A stretch of DNA of 64,000 bases from Enoplolaimus lenunculus (taxonomy: Eukaryota > Nematoda > Enoplea > Enoplida > Thoracostomopsidae), in the NCBI GenBank assembly GCA_030248215.1, contig JASANG010002205.1, forward strand, positions 124,001 through 188,000. The letters are read 5' to 3'. The notes beneath the pieces are model-generated. The model was not told where the DNA came from. It saw only the letters and a program-made list of their open reading frames with translations, and did no database searches. Position 1 is the first letter of the stretch. Each line of letters opens with the position of its first letter. The position numbers and the translations under genes are program-made. Shown one piece after another: positions 31,416 to 43,596 of the stretch.

Positions 31416-31782
31416 AGCGAAGGCGGCGTCTTGAAAGCAATCACGCCAACGCGCTTCGTTCAGCTAGTTATGAGCCAGTTTAACATCTTAAACATGCTTC
31501 CTAGAAATCGTCTTGTGTTACTAGTGAGCTAATCATATGATCCTTGTCCAGTGTGACCGCAATTTTTCGGGTTTTGAGAAGCAAATTTTAGCGATTAATA
31601 GCGCATGGTTGTTATATGTATCCCGTTCCCATTTCCACAATACAAATTTCATCTTTGTTTCTTTGAACGTATTGAGTTATTGAACTTTTTCAATTTGACT
31701 GTCAACTAATACCCAGTGAAGAGCTTCATTGATATCTTGAAAGAATTCATATATCATTATATTTTGCATACTCGTGATGTAT

Positions 31783-32038
31783 AGTGTAAATTTCAGTGAG
31801 TCGATTTTAACTCAGAATGAGCTGAATCACTCACGGTTTGAGTGAGGACTACCAGAACTCAGAATTTTTAGTTCATTCAATTCATTCTGAGTTAATTAAT
31901 TAGCTCACCGAGAGTCAACTCAACTCAGAGTAAGAATCAACTCAATTCAGAGTGAGTTAATGTTTGCTGATATTAATTCAGAAATAACTATTAACTCGGT
32001 AAGCTGAACTGATTAATCAACTCATTGCATTTTACTGT
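31783..32038. mobile_element. GAGTTGATT palindromic MITE, copy 5
   Basis: AGTGTAAATTTCAGTGAGTC and AACTCATTGCATTTTACTG are inverted ends, with TA on each side. The interior consists of CTCAGAATGAG-type words. Confidence 0.7.
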
Positions 32039-32155
32039 CTACTCAGTTGCATACTCTTGTCTAAAGATCGATTTTTGGTTGAATAAAGCATCCGTAGAAC
32101 GCGTTCAGATATTGCACACCAAAAATGGAATGAAGTAGATTTTAGGGCCGACAAG

Positions 32156-32531
32156 CAGTGGGATCCACGGGGGGGCCATCCCGGCCGTGGCCCCCCAACA
32201 GCATCTCGACAAAAATTATATAGTGTCAATTGCTGTTCTACGCTGTTTATTTCTCTGTTTTATACACAATAGTATAAGCACGCTTTAAAGTTTCTTGGCC
32301 CTGGAGTCATTTATGAGCTACAATTAGGGATAATAGACATTTATGGACTCTAAACAAGGGTTTAAGGACTCTACCCGCTTACGGATTCTTATTAGGGATA
32401 CGGACTCCTATTAATTGGGACTCAAAATGGGGACCCCCTCTTATTTGGGTCACTACAGTATGGGTCAAAAATAAGTTTATTACCTGTGAAATTTTGGCCC
32501 CCCCCATTTTGAGATCCTGGATCCGCCACTG
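32156..32531. mobile_element. hAT-type MITE with perfect 8-bp target duplication and nested MITE
   Basis: CCGACAAG occurs exactly at 32148-32155 and 32532-32539. The element starts CAGTGGGATCCACGGGG and ends GAGATCCTGGATCCGCCACTG. Within it, at about 32290-32460, sits a 3' half of the Tc1-like family ending CTTATTTGGGTCACTACAGTA. So an older hAT insertion was later hit by a TA-targeting MITE. Confidence 0.85.
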
Positions 32532-33910
32532 CCGACAAGCACTATTTCATGCTATAAAGCAATTTGTTCAATCTACCAATGGGATCCAACGAAAAAACGT
32601 ACCACCGTCTAACCAACTGGAACCCCTGTTACAAAACAACAATATTTGAGAGACTTTCTGTTGAATTCCATATCTCATATTGCACAAGTCATGCGACTGT
32701 TAGCTTATTCAATACAAAACACTGATTTCGCAAGCGGCGGACACTGGAAAATGCTGTGAACGACCAAAATTTTAGGTAGTCGATTCGTCGAAAAATTTCA
32801 AACTTAACATTTTTGGTGAAAAATTTCACAACCTAGAAATGTTCAAATCATGGATTTTGCCCCCATATGAAGCAGCTTGTCACTGGACCTGCACCCAAGT
32901 TAGATCCGAATCAGTAGCCAGGTCACCTTGATACGTGGGCTGAATATACTTCAGGAGGGAGATACAAATGTTTTCGATGACTTACACGCAAGCTTGAAAT
33001 TTTTCTATGCGGAGAGGGCAAAATGCTTCCAGAAGGGGCTGTTGAGCCACCCTGGCTTCCCTTGGCTACGGACGCCGCTTAGATCTCTGATGCACACTAT
33101 TTTTATCAGTCATTACACATAGAAAATAGTTAACGGTGAAACAGTTCCTCTTATAATATGGCTTAATACATCAAAGGTTGATAGCAAAACACAGTGCTGC
33201 TCTGGTTGACAAATTCAACATTAAAATACATGTTTCTGGTTTAATTAAAGGTGGTATATGCCGATAAAATAAAATCCGTTATTAAATTTTGTTCAATATT
33301 TCTCGCCCCATGACGCGATGGGAACATAAAATGAATACTCAAAATTGATATTGTGCATTATACGTCTACAAGCACTATGAAATACTTTAAGTAGAAGGTG
33401 GTTTGAAAACTAATAAACTAATTACAATAAGCAAACGTAAAAGAAAATTTTGTCCCCGCTAGAAAAGTATTCAAGCCCGGCTTGCCAAGCTGGTTAAAAA
33501 CCGTATACCCGCCTTAAATTTGTTTTGGTACCCTAGCACGTGAGGCTGGTTTACCGGTCTGTCTTAGCTATACTAGAAAGGGATGGAGTCGGTCCCGCCA
33601 TTTCATTGGTCAAAAAATTTCCATATTAGCCTAAGAATCGGAAAGAAAATCATACAAAATATGGTAACGCCCTTTTATATCAAATACTAAAATTGCGTTT
33701 GGTTTCACGCTCACTTCGTTCAACCCAAAATTGCATAATTAAAACAATTATAAGTTGAAGTTTAAAAATTACTCATAAATATATTTCTATTTTATGGTTT
33801 TTCCGATCATTTGAAATATCTGCTTTATAACCAAAGGGAAAAAATTTAATTGATGCTATCCGAGTTGGTTGGGTCGCGTATTTTCAATACATTTGTACAC
33901 AACTCATAAA

Positions 33911-34206
33911 CTGCAAGGTTGCACTAATTTCGTACACTGCCGTACCTAAAGCTTCTATGCGGGTCCGTAGCCAAGGGAAGCTCAGCCCCCCTTGAAAAAA
34001 TTTTGCCTTCCCTAGAATATTGTTAACCTTGCTTGCAATCAACGAAAACCCTTTAAAATGCAAGGTTGCACTAATTTCGTACACTGCCGTACCTAATGCT
34101 TATATGCGGGTCCGTAGCCAAGGGAAGCTCAGCCCCCTGGAGAAATTTTGCCCTCCCTAGAAGACAATTTTTAACCTTGCTTGCAATCAACGAAAACCCT
34201 TATATG
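33911..34206. repeat. 147-bp tandem duplication within a CCGTAGCC repeat
   Basis: Two copies (starts 33912 and 34059) share TGCAAGGTTGCACTAATTTC, GCGGGTCCGTAGCCAAGGG and CTTGCTTGCAATCAACG, with few differences. The right flank ends GAGCTGGCTACGGGCCTG (to 34260), the tip of a hAT-like CAGGCCCGTAGCC family. Other pieces are near 33060 (inverted) and 36634. Confidence 0.75.
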
Positions 34207-34726
34207 GCCCTCCTGAAAATTTTTTAGCACACCTTGCAAGGCGAGCTGGCTACGGGCCTGACTCTATGATAAATAAGTCATTAATCCGGCAAACGCGGAA
34301 TTACTGAAATAACTTTTCAAGTAATATATCATTTTAGTGCATAGCTGACAATGCCGTCATGACTCGTTTAGCTAAACAAGGCGACAATATCCTCGTGACA
34401 CTAATTCATCTATTAGGATTTTGATATCCTGCCGAATTGACGGTCCCAGAACGTTTTTTAGCGTGGCTTATGTTTTCGCAAACTCGGATATAAATTTTTA
34501 ATTTTAGATTTTTAAAAATTATTGGTATACAAACTTTTTATGATGTGGTGGGAAGGATGCGGCCGGCACCCGTTTCCTACCTCCTGCGACCGCTCCTGCC
34601 CGTGGATGGACTTGAGAATAAATATCTGCAACAGATAAAAATCAATTGAGATACGTTTTTCTACAGAAATTGATAGAGCTGACTTAAACTAAAAAACCTG
34701 GATTGGGTGCGTCAATTTTTGACAGG

Positions 34727-34891
34727 GTTGCAAGTTTTTTGCTGGCAGAACGCAGAGGCGACGCCACAGCTAGCAAGACCGTTCATGTGTGGGCCATGAT
34801 GACCCTCAGTTGTATAGCAATGATTATTTGCGCACTCCTGCAGATATGTTTACAGAGCGTCGAAACGTTTTTTCCGATGGCCAAGACTTAA
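34727..34891 (+). CDS. Tentative last exon of a single-pass membrane protein, p24-like
   Basis: After TTTTTGACAG at 34726 an open frame reads VASFLLAERRGDATASKTV, then VWAMMTLSCIAMIICALLQI, and ends in ETFFPMAKT plus a stop. A short polar helix, one membrane span and a cytosolic tail with an FF pair is the layout of the C terminus of p24/TMED cargo receptors, which cycle between ER and Golgi. Spacing differs by about three residues on either side of the conserved Trp. No upstream GOLD-domain exons were found. The exon is plausible; the family is a guess. Confidence 0.33.
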   Translation, partial: VASFLLAERRGDATASKTVHVWAMMTLSCIAMIICALLQICLQSVETFFPMAKT

Positions 34892-34922
34892 TTTTCTGCG
34901 AGTATGACCGTATTCGTTGAGT

Positions 34923-35180
34923 TAGGGTTGCGCTATACTTTACTAAACCGGACGCCGCTGTGCGACGCCAGTCGCTGTCGTACGCCGCCACACGGTGGCG
35001 TGCGGTAATTTTTATTTTTGCAGCGCCAACAACCAGCGGCACTAGGCGGCGTACGACAAAATTCTTGACCGTTCCGCGCGCCGGTGTTCTGTAATCTTGA
35101 AGAAAGGTTTACAGCGTCGGCGCCCGGCGGCGTACGGCAAAATTTTTACCGTGCCGAGCGCCGACGTCAGAGCAACCCTC
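34923..35180. mobile_element. CGTACGCCGCC-rich MITE, copy 1
   Basis: AGGGTTGCGCTATACTTTAC on the left and CAGAGCAACCCT on the right. The interior is unusually GC-rich for this window, with repeated GGCGGCGTACGGC/ACGCCGCC words and TTTACCGTGCCG. A shorter relative is at 40914. Confidence 0.6.
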
Positions 35181-35184
35181 ACTC

Positions 35185-36300
35185 GGAGTGAAGAATCCTT
35201 TAGACAGGGATGCGTACCTAGACGATTCGAAACGGTACTATCCTCGACACTGGCGGTTAACTTTCGTAGAGGGCATGCGGTTTCGTCTCAAAATCAAATG
35301 CTGGCTACGAATCGACTGCATATTGATACAATCGACAATAATACTACATCTGTGAGAAACGCGTTTTAGAAAAGCTTTAAAAATGCAAGAAACGTGTATA
35401 TTAGCATGTTTTCAGACAGAGGGCAATATTATCATGTATCAAACAGGAGCGTACGTACGGCAGGAACAGGGAGACATCACTGTCTTTCCTAAATTTCTGC
35501 ACACCAGAGCAACGCATGCTTACAGTATCTCATACAACGTTCTTCTGTATCGAAGAAGATAAATTTTCTCGCTAGCAGGGCCGCAGCAGCCACCCTCGGG
35601 GTCACCCCTAAAGGGCCCATTCACCGTAAGTGATTGAAACAAAAACTGCCAGTGTTAAAACGCGTCCGGCTTGTCGCTTGCTTGGGTCGCGACTTTGGGG
35701 AACGCCCCCCCCCCTGGAGTTTGGGGGGAGCCTTCACCGCTGACTCCTCCGGCACACTCACTTGCAAAAAAATTTTAAATGAAAATATCCACTCCTGAGC
35801 CCCTTATTCTCAAATGTTTGTAGCACCTATTACTAGTTGTTGATAGGTCTTGTAACCTTCGAACCAGAGAATGTTGAGGTTTGAAATTCAGCACATTTGT
35901 TGCATTCGATTTACTCTACTTCTGTGCCGATTTTGGAATCTGCAATTGCAGCAGTTGGTTTGTTTGAAAAGCTATTACTACCTGGTGATAGGTGCTATAT
36001 GCATTTGAGAATGTGCGACCTAAAATGAGAAATCCTGGTTACACCACTTATATTAAGCTGTTGAAATACTATCAACAACACCCGGCATTGGTAGAATAAA
36101 ACGTGACACGTATTATACGTATTCTTTTGAAGTTTGCCGACATTTTATTACAACCGTATAAATAGTTTGTTTATATCACCATTGTAGATTTGCTCTTCGC
36201 TTCATATAAATATTCAACGATTCAGACCCAGTGAGTCACAAAACGATAAATATTTACAGCGTAATCATATACTAATAAAGTTTGGCTCATATGCTAAAAT
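35185..36300. other. No gene recognised
   Basis: Contains a block at about 35815-36005 with inverted ends GTAGCACCTATTACTAGTTG and CTACCTGGTGATAGGTGCTAT, probably a MITE related to 30355-30510. A run of nine or more C residues is at about 35708. Confidence 0.4.
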
Positions 36301-36309
36301 TTTAACAGT

Positions 36310-36593
36310 AAAGCCCCCTATTCACACGTCACAAGTTTTTGCTGCGAGAAATTGCCGCTGCAACTTGCATTTGTGTTACTTTTGTCCAAAATCCCGTTTG
36401 AAAAACTCGCAGCTGCAAATAATTCGTTAAACGTCATAGCTAGGAATTTAATAGTTCACATGTTGGAATAACCATGCATGGTCACTGAATTTATTGCAGC
36501 CGCTTTCTCATTGGCTAAATGAAACAATGCAAGTTCTGCGTGCAATTTGTACTGCAAGTTCTCGCAGCAAAAAGATGCACGTGTGAATATGGC
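36310..36593. mobile_element. hAT-like MITE, CAAGTTTTTGCTGCGAGAA family
   Basis: TTAACAGT (36302-36309) and TTAACACT (36594-36601) are a 7/8 target duplication. The ends are AAAGCCCCCTATTCACACG and GCACGTGTGAATATGGC. Inside are inverted AAGTTTTTGCTGCGAG and AAGTTCTCGCAGC. Two relatives, at about 48690-48930 and 56705-56965, lie in the inverted arms. Confidence 0.7.
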
Positions 36594-37441
36594 TTAACAC
36601 TGAAAACTTTGCTTAAAACTTCGGCATGAATACAGGCCCGTAGCCAATAGGAACCAGGAGGACTCAGCCCCCTGGAAAATTTTCAATCGTGCTGGAAGTC
36701 ACCGAAACCCTTGTATGCACCTTAGCCAATGCCAGTGATAAATCAAGGGGTTCTTGTTCGGAAAATTTGTGGTTGGCTGACCCCGTTTCGAGCTGCTTGC
36801 CAGCATCCCGATAAACTTTCGAGTTTTTTAAAGGCGGCTAAATTTGTACGGACTGAGAGAGTGAACCACGTTGGATGCAGTGGCGGATCCTGAAATTCCT
36901 GGCGGGGAGATGCACAAGTGGAAAATACTAAGTATTGGCACTTGTCCTGTGTCGGACGAATACAGTGACGGAAAACCAGAATTTTAGTTCGCTTTTATTC
37001 CGTGCGATTCCAATGCCCAGAATTAGCCTTAAAAGCATAGGTTGTTACGTTAAAACGTTTTAGTACAAGTGACATGCGTATTGACGAATATTGGCGAGCG
37101 AACCGAGCAAAATGCCAGGCGCATGTTTGTAATCAAACTTATCAAAAAGGGTCCATTTTTGGATCCAGGAGAGTTATTAAAATTGACATTTGTTTTCCAA
37201 CGCCATGACCTTTTTTGGTCGAGCCTCTCACTGGGGATGGTGGAGGTTGCGCTAAGCGTAGCTCTGGAAATCGGCTTCTTAGCCCAAGGCTATCGACTAT
37301 GAGGCGTTTGTGAACCAAAAGGTCTTTTTACCCAATTGATGATTGTTAACACAACGTTAATGCTTCAATTTTAGTTATTTTCACTTTCAAATATAAGGAT
37401 GTTTTCTAATACCATACTGACGGATATTATGTGAGGGGGGC

Positions 37442-38203
37442 CAGGGATGGGCGATCTCTGTCTCGTCTCGATCTCGGTCTCGGTGTCGACAAGTCTCGGG
37501 ATTTGGCTGGTCTCGGTCGCGGTCTCGCTTTTGTTCAGTCTCGGTGGTTCGCAAATCGAGACCAAAGAGGTGAAAAAGCGATAAGGAATCACAAAAACTT
37601 TCCTTGCATCGCAACTTTGGACCAGAAGTACTTGCGCGTTTGTCCTACCAACACAGACAGCGAACGAATGTGTAGCACCGCTACCAGATACAGCGATTTC
37701 AGAAACAGAATGACCGACCCCTCCGGTGACCCAAAATTCTATTTTTGAAAAGGAAACCCAAAACACTTTTATTGTATTGTAACAAAGCACAAATAGTTGC
37801 ATTTTTGCGTTTATAACATTTAAGGCATCGTTTAAAAAGTCACGGCTCATCCGTATTTATAACGTCAAGTTGTGTTAAAAAATTTTCCAGTCAGAATCTC
37901 TGAATTAGGGATTGCACCGACCGAGGGTGTTTTAAGACCGGTGGCTTTGACCCGAGCCTGTTCGAACGGTATCGCGACAGTAGCCAAGTGAAGCATAAAG
38001 TAAAAATAAACTTTGGCGGCGATTTATTAGGTTAATTGTATGAAGCGGCAGTTCAAAGCAGATAAAAATATTTAAAAGTTTTATTACAAAACTCTGACTT
38101 ATTTTCGGTAATGGTTAAAAATTGACCGAGACCAAAAGCTTCGGTCATGGTAGGTTGGCTGTCGGTCTCGGTCTCGCTTTTTGACCGAGACCGCCCATCC
38201 CTG
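37442..38203. mobile_element. hAT-type element rich in GGTCTCG words
   Basis: The tips CAGGGATGGGCGATCTC and GACCGCCCATCCCTG are inverted. Flanking 8-mers AGGGGGGC and AAGGGGAC match at 6 of 8 positions. Both subterminal zones are arrays of GTCTCGGTCTCG-type hexamers. Long minus-strand frames here arise from the Arg/Asp/Glu-encoding hexamer and are not genes. Confidence 0.7.
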
Positions 38204-38913
38204 AAGGGGACAGATAGGGTTTTGTGTTCCTCCACCACAAAAGTGTCAACCAAAAATTGTTTGATATCATATGCTGAAGTCTTTTCAGTATTTGGTTTTT
38301 TCTAATTTGCATTTACTTTAGTGCCGCATTTCTTGTAAGGCAAATGTTATTTTTTACTACTTGAATTAAAAATTGACGATTGGGCCAAATTCAGAAAAAA
38401 TTACGCTCAATTATGTATTATATATATATAAGATAGGGAATGAGTAAATATAAATGTTTAATTATAAATGCTTGCATCGATGCGTTCGTGTATTGTCAAA
38501 ATTTAAATTTATGCATAATGTGTTAACGCTACGCATAAAATATAAAATATATATTCTAGGCGTCAGATAGTGTGGAAATTACATAAAAAATATACTGTGT
38601 TATTTAGTGTAGGAAATTATACTGTGTGCACTAAAAAATATAGTATTGCTATACTCTACTTACTGAAATATTTGCTAATAGATGAGCTACATTATACCGA
38701 ATGATAGGTGAAACAATTGCCGCAAGGCTCGTGAGAAACAATTGGTTGATTATACCTGCTACCGAGTCATGTTGGATGAATGACAAATATTTGCCGATGT
38801 GACCTCTGTGATAAATTTTTCACATATGTCAACTTGTTCATTCAGCTTAGGTTGAATTTCCGGGTGGAGTGTGATAACATTTGTTTGAGGAATACACGGG
38901 AAGATATTGTACA

Positions 38914-39316
38914 CAGGGGGTGCAACCGGAATTCCGGTTCCCGCATTTTTTCACCTTCCGGTTACGGTAAATTTTACTGCATTTAAAAATTCCGGTATTA
39001 TAATTTGGCCGTTTTATTAAATTTGCTAATTTTTAAGAATCTTTTGAAAGCCACTTGTACTCCGAATATAAGTCATTGATGGTGGATTTCACTTCAATTT
39101 ATGATGAAAATCTAAATACAAAACAAAATAAAATAAATATCTATGTTTGACTAAGGTTATTTCACAAATAATAGAGAGCAAAAAATAAGATTAAAATGAA
39201 ATTTTTGGGTGGAAAATGCATTTTTCACTTTCCGGTTCCGCCCCCGGTTTTTTTTCCGGTAAAATTTTCAAACTTTTTTTCCGGTTCCGGTAAATTGTAA
39301 TTCCGGTTGCACCATG
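38914..39316. mobile_element. hAT-type element, GGTGCAACCGGAATTCCGG family
   Basis: Target duplication ATTGTACA (38906-38913) and ATTGTACG (39317-39324), 7 of 8. The tips are CAGGGGGTGCAACCGG and CCGGTTGCACCATG. TTCCGGTTCC words are repeated at both ends around an AT-rich core. It is related to 7718-8688 and 53683-54021. Confidence 0.75.
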
Positions 39317-39329
39317 ATTGTACGCTATA

Positions 39330-40760
39330 AGTAATCCCAAAGTTTCTGGAAAGGTAAATTAAAAAAAAATTTTCTTTTTATTAATAATCGCAACGAAAAA
39401 ATTGAACTCAAATTCAAGATTTGTCAAAACTGTCTTTCAACCCCAATTCGGTAATTCCACTAAACATATTAAAATTGAATATATAATATCGAACAAAATT
39501 AGCTGAAAACATCCTATTAAATTAAGTAACCCTAAAAAATATCATTCGGCACAAACAAACTATACAGTTAATGCTAGGAAAGGACAGACTGCTAATCTCA
39601 GAACTGTAGCTAAATAAAAAAATATATTGGTGAAGCCAGAGAGTAAAATATAGTGTACAAAAAATTATGATACGAAAAAATATAAATATAAATTGGGCTA
39701 GAATTTAATAAACGAAAAAAAAAAAAAATATATATATATTTGGGCGATCATACTAATAGACCCAAACTGGACTGTTAACGTGCCCTTTTCGGGTAACATT
39801 ATTCACTGAGCAAAAAAAAAAAAAAAATATACAAAAAAAAATATATATTGGCAGAACATTAGACGAAAAATATATTCTAAACGAAAAAATATATTGGCAG
39901 AACATTAGAGTAAATTAGAGTAAATAATTGGCAGAACATTAGAAAACATTAGATTTGATAGAATGTATCAATTTAATTGGACGATAGTGGACTGTTACAC
40001 TAAAATATATTGGGCGACACCTAAACGAAAAAATAAAATATATATATTTCAAATGAATTATGAATTTAGTGTACGGTTTTAATTTGTCTGATAAAACATT
40101 CCATATAGCTATTTTCAGTGGCTGGGTGCATACCTATTATTCGGCTGAGCCTAGGTGACGGTTAAACTAACTGATGTATTAAAAAATGTGTGGCTTTTTG
40201 TTGCGAGGTCGAGCAACCATACTGGGAGTTTGGCAATCTGATTCCTTTGTCTGTCTGGTATGCCAGATTGATAGCATAGTTAAGTATTTTATTAAATATC
40301 AAAAATATATCAAAAATAGATTGAATTTAGTGTATTAGAAAAATATATTTTATTCTAAAAAATATATATACTATAGTGTGTTGATAGTGTACCCAAAGCG
40401 TTAGTATTAGAGTAAAATAAATAGATTGTTACGCTTGGGCGAAACTATAGTGGGAATTTATTAGAAAAAATATAACATTAGCAAAAATATAATTGGAAAA
40501 AATAGTGTGCTAGGTAGTTGTTTGCTAGGAGAAAAAATAGATTGTTAAATTATTGGGTGTATAGTGAGACGGTTTATAGGGGGGAGGGAGACAGATTGAT
40601 TGAAACTTATAATTACACAAATAGTAAATTTTTGATAGGCTTTAGTCTAATATTTGGACAGAGAGTAAAAAATAGACTTTTTGACGGGGTCGCGTTCGAT
40701 CGAAAAGAGAGCGAAACATTTAAACACAAAATTTTAAATACCCTTGCCGAAAAATGATAT
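39330..40760. other. AT-rich block of stereotyped strings, probably low-quality consensus
   Basis: The words AAAATATAGTGTAC, GGCAGAACATTAGAGTAAA, GATTGTTACAC and GGGCGA recur in shuffled order with poly-A runs. They continue into the left arm of the inverted repeat but not the right arm. No gene is supported; a 79-codon frame at 40518-40757 consists partly of these strings. Confidence 0.5.
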
Positions 40761-40913
40761 CTCACGGCGACGCACACCGATCGCTATACAACAGTCGATA
40801 AACATTAGCTTTACTATACAAACTGCGGTGATAAATTTGATGTCATTTATGACTGAAGTATACAATTAAAACCACGTTAATTCGCTCTGTTGGTTTTTTC
40901 ATACCAGGCGGGC

Positions 40914-41091
40914 ATATGGGTTGCGCGTTACTTTTCACCGCGAGTAGTACGGTGCCGTTGCTCACCGCGCGTCAACCGCACGGCGCCGTCTGTCACCGTG
41001 CGGTATCGTACGCAAATAACTCGGCGTACGACAAATGTATGACGAACGGTGTCCGACGGCGTCGGAAATCGACGATACCGCAACCCTATGG
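40914..41091. mobile_element. CGTACGCCGCC-rich MITE, copy 2
   Basis: Ends CATATGGGTTGCGCGTTAC and ATACCGCAACCCTATG are inverted. The interior has CACGGCGCCGTC and CGACGGCGTCGG words. It is 178 bp. Confidence 0.65.
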
Positions 41092-42463
41092 CATTCTATT
41101 TTATGTGCAATTTGCATTATATAAAACTATTAAACTTGTTGCTTAGAAACGGCGTAGGCCATTGGGCCCAAAAAGGGGTCCACGCCCCCCCCCCCCAAGG
41201 GTTTCGGAAAAAGGCTTAAATGTTAATATTTTTTGCTCGGGCTTAGCTTAAGTTTGTCTTAGGCTTTTAGAATTCCGATTCAAAACGAAGTTCCGATTCT
41301 TATTCCGATCTTGCACACAATCAATTCGGAATCGGAATTTTGCAATGTTTAATCGAGTCATATTTTGGTTGCATAAAAAATTTGATTTTAAACATTGAAA
41401 TACAAAATAAAACTACCGTTTTATCGTGAAAATAATTGCTCGTTGAATTCTAGATATAAACAAAAACAATGCCAATATGTTGATGCGACGTTTAAACGAA
41501 AAAATATAGTGTACCCTAAATTAATATGTTTTTTAGCAGAACATTAGAGTAAATAGATTGTTGGCAGAACATTAGCATGGGTCGCTTTATAAATAATTGG
41601 CAGAACATTAGGCGACAATTTGGCAGTATATATTTTTCTGCAAAAAATATAGTGTAAATTCGAATGTGTTGATGAATTTAGTTAGGTATATAGTTATAAT
41701 TGGTGAATCTAGGTAGTTAGAATTTGATAGATTGTTACACTTACTTATTAATTCTGGGCGAGCGAGCGAAAAATATTTCAGAATTTTAACATTAGCTATT
41801 GAGCTCAAAAAATCTGAGTAAATATTTAACTTATTCTGAGTAAAAAATCTACTCACTGAAATTTTCAGTCTACGTTTGTATCAATAGAACGCTGAACATA
41901 TGTCTCTATTTGGGTACAGTTTCAAAGTAACTTTTAAATTCACATTAATACGCTATATAAATGAAAAAGAAATGAAAAATATAAATAAATTGTATTCTAA
42001 ATAATGCAAGTTAGTGTAAATCAAAAATAAAATGCTCTACTGTAGTTTTAGTAATTTATTAATAATCATTTAAACCGTAATACATCTATGAGGTACGCTT
42101 TATCGTACCACTATTAACTTATCGATAGGATTTTCTGTTTTTTATTCGAATGTATTAGACGAACGAGCGAGAATTTAGTGTACCCTAGTAAAAGAGAGTA
42201 AATAAGTACCCATTGAATTTTGAATCTAGGTAGTCGGGTAATTGTTACAAAAAAAAAAAAAAAATTAGCAGAACATTAGAGTAAATTGGCAGAACATTAG
42301 AGTAAATTAAATTAGAGTAAATAAATATCAAATGAATTATATTAGATTGATAGTGTACCCAAATATATCAAAAAATAGATTAAGGAATTTAGTTGTTACA
42401 GTGTACATAAATTGTATTAGCTATGTATTAGAATAAATCTGAAAGAAAAAAATTAGGTTTTCA

Positions 42464-42505
<42 letters not shown>

Positions 42506-42957
42506 TATATCAGAACGAAAAAATATAGTGGGCGTGCTAAAAAATAAATATACTGTCTGTAAAATAAATAGAGTAAAAGAGAGTAAAATATATCAAATAA
42601 TTAATATAGAGTAAATATATTTGGGCGAAAAAATATAGTGTACCCAAAAATTGGATTTCCCTCCTTCCCGTTTAAAAAAAGACAATTTTGAATTTTCAAA
42701 TTATTTTTTGGCAACAGAAAAGATTGTGTATTCCGGTAAGAATCGGGAGGTCCGTTTTCCGTCTTGGGTGGATGTTACCGAGAGAAATTGTGTTAATTTT
42801 GTATCAAAATTAGTTAAAAAATCATGTGTGTATATATAAATAGCAATTTTCATGATAGAATATGTTGAATTTGCACGATATGAAATAAATGTTACATTAG
42901 AATTCATCTAAAATATTAAAAATTTCTTTCGGTGCATCTGCCATTTCTTTTTAAAAT

Positions 42958-43221
42958 TTAGAAAGCAAAGTGAATATTTGCATGCCTCAGTTGGTGGCTG
43001 GCAGAAAAATAAAACATTTTTGAAACTTTCAGTTTCCACTGAATTTTATTAATCCGAATTTTAGACCCTCCTACTTGCATAGACATGTACAAGTTGTTTT
43101 GCAGCCATTTATTAAAAATATTGGAATTTTCATCGGAAAAGTTTAGACAAACACCTTTTGCGTCATATTGAATATGAAATGCCAAAAAATCCATCGTAGT
43201 CAAGTAATTCAATTTTGGCAT
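42958..43221 (-). CDS. Unrecognised 87-aa frame in the left arm
   Basis: On the minus strand TTTTTTCAG precedes ATG at 43221, giving 87 residues: MPKLNYLTTMDFLAFHIQYD, later NKWLQNNLYMSMQ and KVSKMFYFSASHQLR, ending NIHFAF. It reads like protein. In the right-arm copy (about 62365-62630) the same frame is broken by several small indels. A diverged relative of its 3' part occurs near 49360-49450 and 56200-56310. I do not recognise it. The good acceptor suggests an exon, but poor assembly quality here limits confidence. Confidence 0.3.
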   Translation of the reverse strand: MPKLNYLTTMDFLAFHIQYDAKGVCLNFSDENSNIFNKWLQNNLYMSMQVGGSKIRINKIQWKLKVSKMFYFSASHQLRHANIHFAF

Positions 43222-43596
43222 CTGAAAAAACAACTGGTGACCAAAAGCGTAATGTTTCATGTAAAATTAAATTCCTCACGATCCTTTCAGTTTACATTTT
43301 TGAAATTTAAACTGGTGTTTTCTACATCTGACGGAGAACGTTCTGGCAAAAAGCCTAACCAGACAAATATTTAAGCTAAACTAGTTAACGTTATAAAAAA
43401 AAAAAAAAAAAAAAAAAAATATAGACAGACGAAAAAAAAACTTGGTCCAATAAAAATAATCAGTTAATTAATCGATCCATCCACGACTGGTAACACCAGT
43501 GAGATTTTGAATTCTGCAACTAAGTAAGATAAATTCATTTCGGTTGGCAATTTATTATATCCAATATTGTAGTTCTACTTTCGTCTTACCTTCTTC

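Noticed and set aside
37371-37850. 159-codon minus-strand frame, and other Arg/Asp-rich frames
   Set aside because: Produced by the GGTCTCG hexamer arrays of a hAT element.
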